Assembly: GCA_944548615.1 (NCBI GenBank)
Contig: OX155980.1
Span: 61,448,965 to 61,512,964, forward strand
Source of the DNA: Micropterix aruncella
Lineage: Eukaryota; Arthropoda; Insecta; Lepidoptera; Micropterigidae
Length of the DNA: 64,000 bases
Direction: 5' to 3'
The notes under the pieces are model-generated. The model saw only the letters and a program-made list of their open reading frames with translations, did not search any database and was not told the DNA's origin. This document shows positions 58,353 to 64,000 of this stretch, one piece after another; positions within the stretch are counted from its first letter, which is position 1; every line of letters starts with the position of its first letter. Made by a program: the position numbers and the translations under genes.

Positions 58353-58735
58353 TTAAGATTTAATTTTCGTGATTTCGCGATTTCGTGATTTCGCTATTAA
58401 AAACGATCCGCTACTAGGAGGCAGATCTACCTTCGCAGTTTTAGTTTTTTTAGAAATCGGTGTAGCCAAATCGGCAGTTTTAATAAATTTTAAATTAGTT
58501 CCAACAGTTGAACGCTTAGCTTTGGCCCAATAGCATTTCACCGAAGTGCAAGAAGGTTCTTCAGTCCGTCTGTTCAACCACATAACTAGAGCTATTGCAT
58601 GCTTACATCCTCCTTGGCTGGCAGCACAATCTTCGCAACACACGCTTTTAATGTGTTCAGCCTCTTCGTTGCATACTAATGTACAACGATATGGCTTACT
58701 CTTAACTTTGTGCTCGGGAGTTACTCTAGCTTTTT
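58353..58735 (-). pseudogene. SWIM-type zinc-finger segment linked to the YqaJ remnant
   Basis: Open on the minus strand. It encodes CTLVCNEEAEHIKSVCCED, then GGCKHAIALVMWLNRRTEEP and CTSVKCYW. C-x(n)-G-G-C-K-H-A-I-A-L is the SWIM-domain pattern that precedes YqaJ in proteins of this transposon class. A stop about three codons beyond 58735 closes the frame upstream, and it ends in a low-complexity Lys/Arg tail at 58353. Position and strand agree with the YqaJ exons at 57850-58205. Confidence 0.6.
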
Positions 58736-59626
58736 ATGTGCATAGTTTGCCTTCTCTTTGTACCTGCACATAGCCAATGGCGTCGTCACCGTAGCTTTCT
58801 CAGGCAGACCTGAAAATGATTGTATTAACTTTATTAAATACTCATACCATTGGTCGATTTATAAACACGAACTTAAACAATACTATAATAATAATAACTG
58901 CGGACATAGTTTACTACGGACAATCAATATAATAATAATAATAATAGCTGCGCTAAACACGTTTTCAAAACCTAGTATAAATAATAAAGATAGAAATATT
59001 GATATCGATATTCCTGTTCATACAATCTTTTCGATATTCCTGTTTTGATATCGATATTCCTGTTCCTCGCACACTGCCTCTAAAATGCGTTCCACTATAC
59101 ACCCTCAATATCTTCGGCGGTCCCACCCAGGTAGGTTTCGGTGCATTCGGTGCATTCGGTGAACTGCACATGTGTGCTGCACAAGTTTAAAACCATAGTC
59201 ATTTCCACTTTTGGCAAATTATCGCTCTGTCCGCGAACAAATCCACTCTCCATCGTCAACTCTTTCTACTTCAATCTAGTTGGTAACATTGTTATTACCA
59301 ACCTACTAATTTATAATAGGAATTTACATAAAATATGATATGAAGCTCAATACAATACACACTCCGCGTCCGAGAAACACTACTACACTGCGAGCGCTTC
59401 TAGTCTAGTGCATTTCTGTCACTCACACCGCGGCCTGCGAGACTTGTGACGTCACACTGCGAATTCTCCGCGCGCCGTTTTAGTTTTGTATGGCGTTCAG
59501 TAAAAGTGGAATAACTTCGTAATTTTTCAATATTTTTAAATAATTCTTTCACCGTGCTTAATGTATTTTTATTATCTTACAATTTACATGAGTATTTTCT
59601 ATTTTGGTGTTATTGGAAACTTCCTT

Positions 59627-59724
59627 ATTATCAGTTTAAAATCATTAATTTTCGTTAAGAAATTTCTTCATTCGGTCGCCGCGCTGGCCTAGGCCCGCGA
59701 TAAAAGCTATGCAATAGCTTAAAA
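59627..59724 (-). repeat. Family P repeat, copy E, second part
   Basis: Continues copy E after the insertion: attatcagtttaaaatcatt to gctatgcaatagctt. Confidence 0.85.
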
Positions 59725-59727
59725 ATA

Positions 59728-60323
59728 TGTGTGGCACTCGGAGACTGCCGCGGTAAAGCTATTGCATAGCATTTTTAACAACTTATGCAATTATAATTAT
59801 TATTATTTTTTTCTGATATCAGATAACTGAGCTCTATCGGAAAACGTTGAAATTATTCCGAATCATTTGCGGCTGCGGAAGCAAATGATTCGGAATAATT
59901 TAAACGTCTCCCGATAGATCGCGGCGCACGAATTTTATTCGATAAAGCAAAAAAAACGGATATTATTCTTTTCTTCGACTATTCGAAAAAAATCGTAGAT
60001 AAAAAGATAGATAATTAAATTATCTTTAAAATGGTGCAGGTTTCATAATAATACGCCAGATAGTATTGTCATAGTAGTCGTTTTTGTGTTCGGTTAGACC
60101 TAATTTCACAAATTAATTACACTATGTAATATAAACAAAATCTAAAATATTCAAAGCTAAGAATATTAGGAAAATGTTCTTGTTTAACATATATTTTTTC
60201 AAATCGTAAGCAGTACTCGTTTAGACGTAATTATCAGTTTAAAATTATTAATTTTCGTTTAGAAATTTCTTCATTCGGTCGCCGCGCTGGCCTAGGCCCG
60301 CGATAAAAGCTATGAAATAGCTT
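59728..60323 (-). repeat. Family P repeat, copy F, tandem with copy E
   Basis: Full copy beginning tgtgtggcactcggagactg only a few bases after copy E ends, in the same orientation. Internal hairpin at about 59829-59921; end gctatgaaatagctta. Confidence 0.85.
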
Positions 60324-60648
60324 AATATTGTTACACCATCTTCAATCGTATGTATCAATATCCACTGGATTTGCATCCAGTTTTGGAGACCATGGTGTAT
60401 TTTAAGTATTATACAATTTGGAGTCCTTAAAGCAATTACGCTTTGTATCAACCCCCAATTCGGTAGCAGATGACTAGCCCAAGCGCTTAAAGGTATTTAT
60501 TTTGGCAATTATTTTGAAAGCAAAAAATTGGTTATCACAAATACTATTGTTTTGTTTCAAATATAAAACTACTCATCAGGAATTATTGCCGGGCTAGAAT
60601 ATTGGTTGCGATTATAGAAAAATATATATATCATTATTTACATAATAA

Positions 60649-61239
60649 TATTCGCAATGCATTTTAAAATGTCTCGCTGTTATTCGCGAGGTAATTAGTC
60701 TCTCAGTGGCTCGTGCCAACAAGGGTTTGACAGTATCCTCCAAACCCCCAATACAGTTTGTGCGGGATGGCTCTAAAGGCAAAAAACATTCAACTACAAA
60801 ACCTTTCTCAATAATCGAGAAAGCTGCAGATTGGATTCTGGAGGTTGATTCGGTCTCTAAGCAGTATAAATTCCCTGAAAGTCTCGGATGCACAGCCCTC
60901 CGTCCAGATATAACTCTTTACTCTCTATCTCGGAAGGTGGCTCTTATTGTAGAATTAACTGTTCCATGGGAATCAAATATCCCAAAAGACCACGAGTACA
61001 AATTAAATAAATACCATGATCTTGCAAATGCCGTAACCCGGAACGGCTTCACTGTTCACCTTCACGCGGTGGAAGTTGGCGCTCGTGGCCTGCCAGCTAA
61101 ATCTCTATTTCACCTCTTTAAAGATCTTGGCCTTTCCAGAAAAATAATCAACTCTTTCTTAGAAAAATTATCTAAAACTGCGATTTGCGCATCTCAAATT
61201 CTATGGCTTCGAAGGGGGAGTGAATGGGTGGCAAGGTGA
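60649..61239 (+). pseudogene. PD-(D/E)xK endonuclease-like C-terminal domain of a retroelement
   Basis: An open frame of about 196 codons runs from the last upstream stop to 61239; it has no credible own start (a GTG at 60706 only). Key residues: LGCTALRPDITLYS, then 14 residues from Pro-Asp to the Glu in ALIVELTVPWE, then KLNKYHDL, and later VEVGARGLPAKSLFHL and ILWLRRGSEW. P-D-x14-E-x-T followed by K-x2-K-Y is the pattern of restriction-enzyme-like endonucleases at the end of certain non-LTR RT proteins, and similar domains occur in many animal RT-derived genes. The RT itself is missing. The frame is intact over its length, so it may be a young truncated copy. Confidence 0.6.
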
Positions 61240-63029
61240 ACGCTCACATGTGGCAAGACAGCTGTCCTAAACCTACCACAGCCGGTTCGTAAGTCCGGAA
61301 TCCACTGCTCACCCCCCAGAAGTGTAAAAAAAATAGTATTATGATGGGCCCGACTCCGGTCGGTGAATTCCATGGCAGCTCCGTTTGTATTTATATACTA
61401 TTATTGATGGGCAATTATCACAATAACCTAGTTTTCTAAATTGGGTTATGTGCAAAATGATTAGGATATACAAAGAGACGATTAAAAACAAGCAATTCTT
61501 TGACCTAATAATACTACTGCGATTGCGTATTGCTTAATCTTAAGGATGCATGGGCGCCATGTAAAACATCACACTGCATAAAAGGGTAATTGCATGTGAT
61601 TAAAAATGATAAAAAGGTGATTACAGATGCAGTGTCATGGGGAAAAACGACTAATGTCATTTTTTATGAAAATGATATACTAACGTCATCTTGTGCCTTG
61701 TTCCCAAATAAATCGAAGCATGAATCGATTTTCTAATAAAGATCATTGTCTGCCCTTGAACGAAGGGAGAAGAAAGTGTGCGACGTTGATCCGTCTTTCC
61801 CATCAAGGGAGTACCTTGATGTCCCTCCGGTTGACACTGAGCAGGAAATTTCATGAGATAAATTGACCAAGGTAGGACTTTTCTACGCTATTGCCATTTT
61901 TCTGAGTTATAATTCAAGTAAAAAGTATCTTTTTTTTTAGAACATCAAATATTCTAACATTAAAGTTTTCACTTTTTTTCTCTGGTATATTTGGAGTAAA
62001 ATGTATTTTTTTAAAAACTCAAATATTAACAAAGGTTTACAGACAAAATATTTTTTTTAGACATCTGAGTGAATACTCTGATTATGCACTCTGATTAAAA
62101 CTTGCACGAGTATACCGTTTGTGTTACAATGGCCTCGTAATAAAAAGGGAGTCTTCGCATCTATTATGGGCAGCGATCAGATACTCTGCAGGAAAAAGGA
62201 AAGTTGCAAAATCAATTTACACTTGGAATAACTCTCTAACAAGATATGAAATATTACCATATAATGGCAGATTTACATTAGTCAGTTACTGCCTTCAAAA
62301 TCAAGACAAGTCAACGCTGATGCGTTACTGCTCGACTGCTGTTGCATCAGTGCTGACTTAAATATTCCCGATATATATTTTAAAGTCAGTCAAGTCTAAA
62401 CGCTGAAGTCAGTCGCTGGCGATGCGTTGAGTGCGAAAAATTTTACTAGCAAAAAATAATTTTTAGATACCTCTTCTTCTAACATTTCCGTCAACTCTTC
62501 TAACAGCAGATAAGAAAATTTTCTGAACAAATAATTCACTCATATCAAATTCTGCCATTTTCGAGAACTCATTTTTTCGCACTGACTATAACGAGCTTAC
62601 ACCTTGAAGAAATAATCACAAATTTGTAATAACTGTATGTAAACAGTGTGTCAGTTCTCGGCGCCAGCACTGACACATGTAACTGACTCAATGTAAACCT
62701 GGCTTATCAATGGAAAAATGGGATAACTTTACGTGAAGGCTATAGAAATTCGATATGGAAGAAAGTGGACCGGAAGACTGCACAACATTGCCACTGAAAC
62801 TACTCCCTTTTTCCCAATACCCTTCATACTAATGAAGTGCGAGTGTGTATGTACAAGAGGTAATGATGTATATGTACGATTTACCACTAGGCCCCTCCAG
62901 TACTTACTAGGCTTGCCATTACTGCAGGTACTTGCCTCTACCGCGGGGGGGGGGGGGGGGGGGTTGAATGCAGCCGCGCGCGACATGTCTTTGTGTTATG
63001 TGGACTATCACGAGCTGTCTTGCGGGCGC
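61240..63029. other. Unassigned DNA
   Basis: AT-rich with a G run at 62944-62963. Short frames on both strands (60-100 codons) show no domain. Repeats of a gatgcgtt/cagtgctgac type occur at 62320-62430 and 62640-62690. Confidence 0.4.
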
Positions 63030-63690
63030 CCAGCATGACAGTATAAGACCTCGGATAGGAGAGCGAGCGAGAGTAAGGAGATCATTCAAAGTATTTGACT
63101 ACACTGCTCTGAATGATGCTGTCAGAATTGTCTCCGGCTGCCTCAAAACTACTCCCGTCGAAAAGCTTTATCCGCTCATCGGCATCGTTCCCCCTGTCGT
63201 GATGTCCTGGCTGATTTTAATGCCTAAAGGTGATAAGACAATCCAAGACATCCATTGAACGGGCAAGAACCACACCACAATCGCTTCAAATTGCAAAAGT
63301 CATCCTTGAGCCGCACACAACCACACCCTACAAAGAATCTTCGAACCGCATCACTCAATAAAGGGCTTCACATGGCGAGGATGAAAAGGTAGAGAAAACA
63401 CCGGGGTCCTATCTACCCTGTACTAACTGACATAGTCTCAACAGACTGAGGATGGGTGTGACAAGATGCCGAGCCAATCTCGTCCGCTGGCGCTACTTGG
63501 AGATTGCAATATGCGACTGTGGAACGCTGCAGGATGAAGACCACCTCCTATCCTGCCCGCAGTTGTCAAACATCATCACACACCAGGACCTATTAGAGGC
63601 AAAGGACAAGGCCATTCAGGCCGCATGCTTTTGGGGAGAGGCGTCCTAATGTGGCCCGGACACGATAATGAACGACTACACTGCTTTATA
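63030..63690 (+). pseudogene. Non-LTR retrotransposon RT C-terminus (better copy of 3590-3890)
   Basis: Pieces in order: VRRSFKVFDYTALNDAVRIV and SGCLKTTPVEKLYPLIGIVPP (63080-63200); a degraded middle; then GVTRCRANLVRWRYLE, CDCGTLQDEDHLLSCPQL and ATACFW-like ending (63452-63649). The last part has a C-x-C then H-x4-C arrangement common at the end of these proteins. It is followed by tggcccggacacgataatga, shared with the copy near 3880. At least two frame breaks. Confidence 0.75.
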
Positions 63691-64000
63691 GTAGTTTCGC
63701 GTACTGGCATTGCAGAAGGCTATGACGATCGTCCAGCAGTTCCTGGGGGTCCTATGAGCTTCTAGGGTGTCTAGCGGCATGCTCGATGGTCCAGTTCAGT
63801 ATTCCGTGGATTATTGCAGTCGAAGTCGGGACACCATTTTTGCAAGTCTTATCTCTTAGCCTCAGCGCGCACTGGCCGCGACGGCCAGCGACATACTACT
63901 AAACGTATAAAAACGCACAAGAGCGCACGCACTTGGCACCGCGGCCCAACGCCTGACGGCGTTTCCATACATTTAGCAGTATCTCACTGGCTGCCAGTGC
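63691..64000. other. Unassigned DNA at window edge
   Basis: No recognised feature; a small tggccgcgacggcca palindrome lies at about 63870. Confidence 0.35.

Larger units (their letters stand above)
57651..59626. mobile_element. ISL2EU-like DNA transposon, internally deleted (1976 bp)
   Basis: The termini aaggaagtttcc and ggaaacttcctt form a perfect 12-bp inverted repeat. Weaker inverted similarity extends about 190 bp inward, including gtgacgtcacaagtctc at 57811-57827 and its complement at 59439-59455. The flanks are AT duplicated (57649-57650, 59627-59628); removing the insert regenerates the sequence of other family P copies. The interior encodes, on the minus strand, a SWIM-type Cys/His segment followed by a YqaJ-like exonuclease. 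ISL2EU transposons are known for carrying a YqaJ protein. No transposase was recognised, so it is probably non-autonomous. Confidence 0.65.

Noticed and set aside
61657..61854. 65-codon minus-strand frame
   Set aside because: Short, without homology I can recognise or supporting context.

Overview
The window reads as transposon-rich, AT-rich insect nuclear DNA, probably lepidopteran; this rests on repeat character and protein relationships, not on a diagnostic marker. It has no bacterial operons, rRNA or CRISPR. The only host gene supported as functional is a metastasis-associated protein (MTA1-like, NuRD complex) on the minus strand. Two of its coding exons are visible, at 54008-54169 and 3348-3544. 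They have consensus splice sites and matching phase, and are separated by a 50,463-bp intron, so almost everything else here lies inside one giant intron. Bases 1-3347 belong to the next intron, and 54170-64000 to the preceding intron or upstream DNA.

The centre of the window holds a complete, apparently young Ty3/gypsy-type LTR retrotransposon (24856-33294). It has two 1130-bp LTRs that look identical by eye, an intact gag, an intact pol, a polypurine tract and a short target duplication. Gag and pol overlap with a textbook -1 frameshift signal: an A AAA AAC heptamer, a 9-nt spacer and a perfect 13-bp hairpin. The element sits inside an older repeat whose other copy, near 15985-16262, shows what the uninterrupted site looks like.

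Around it are layers of older elements. Non-LTR retrotransposon fragments lie at 3590, 11430, 17412, 18440, 34160, 41823, 48405, 52753 (with a 12-bp target duplication), 54596, 55830, 60649 and 63030. DNA-transposon remnants include a mariner pseudogene at 56400, an ISL2EU-like element at 57651-59626 carrying SWIM and YqaJ coding remnants, a hAT-like TIR pair at 6596/9254, and several foldback MITEs. A possible Transib/RAG1-like fragment lies at 39633. A retrocopied CLPB (Skd3) pseudogene lies at 50500-51530.

Three unassigned dispersed families dominate the remainder. Family P has six copies with a ~94-nt internal hairpin. Family G is a GC-rich mosaic at eight loci, often in inverted juxtaposition. 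Family D is an identical 188-bp duplication with an inverted third copy beside a long (TA)n tract. Many elements are nested in one another, which gives relative ages. Apart from the MTA1-like exons and the LTR element's gag and pol, the coding-looking segments appear broken or are too short to be whole genes.
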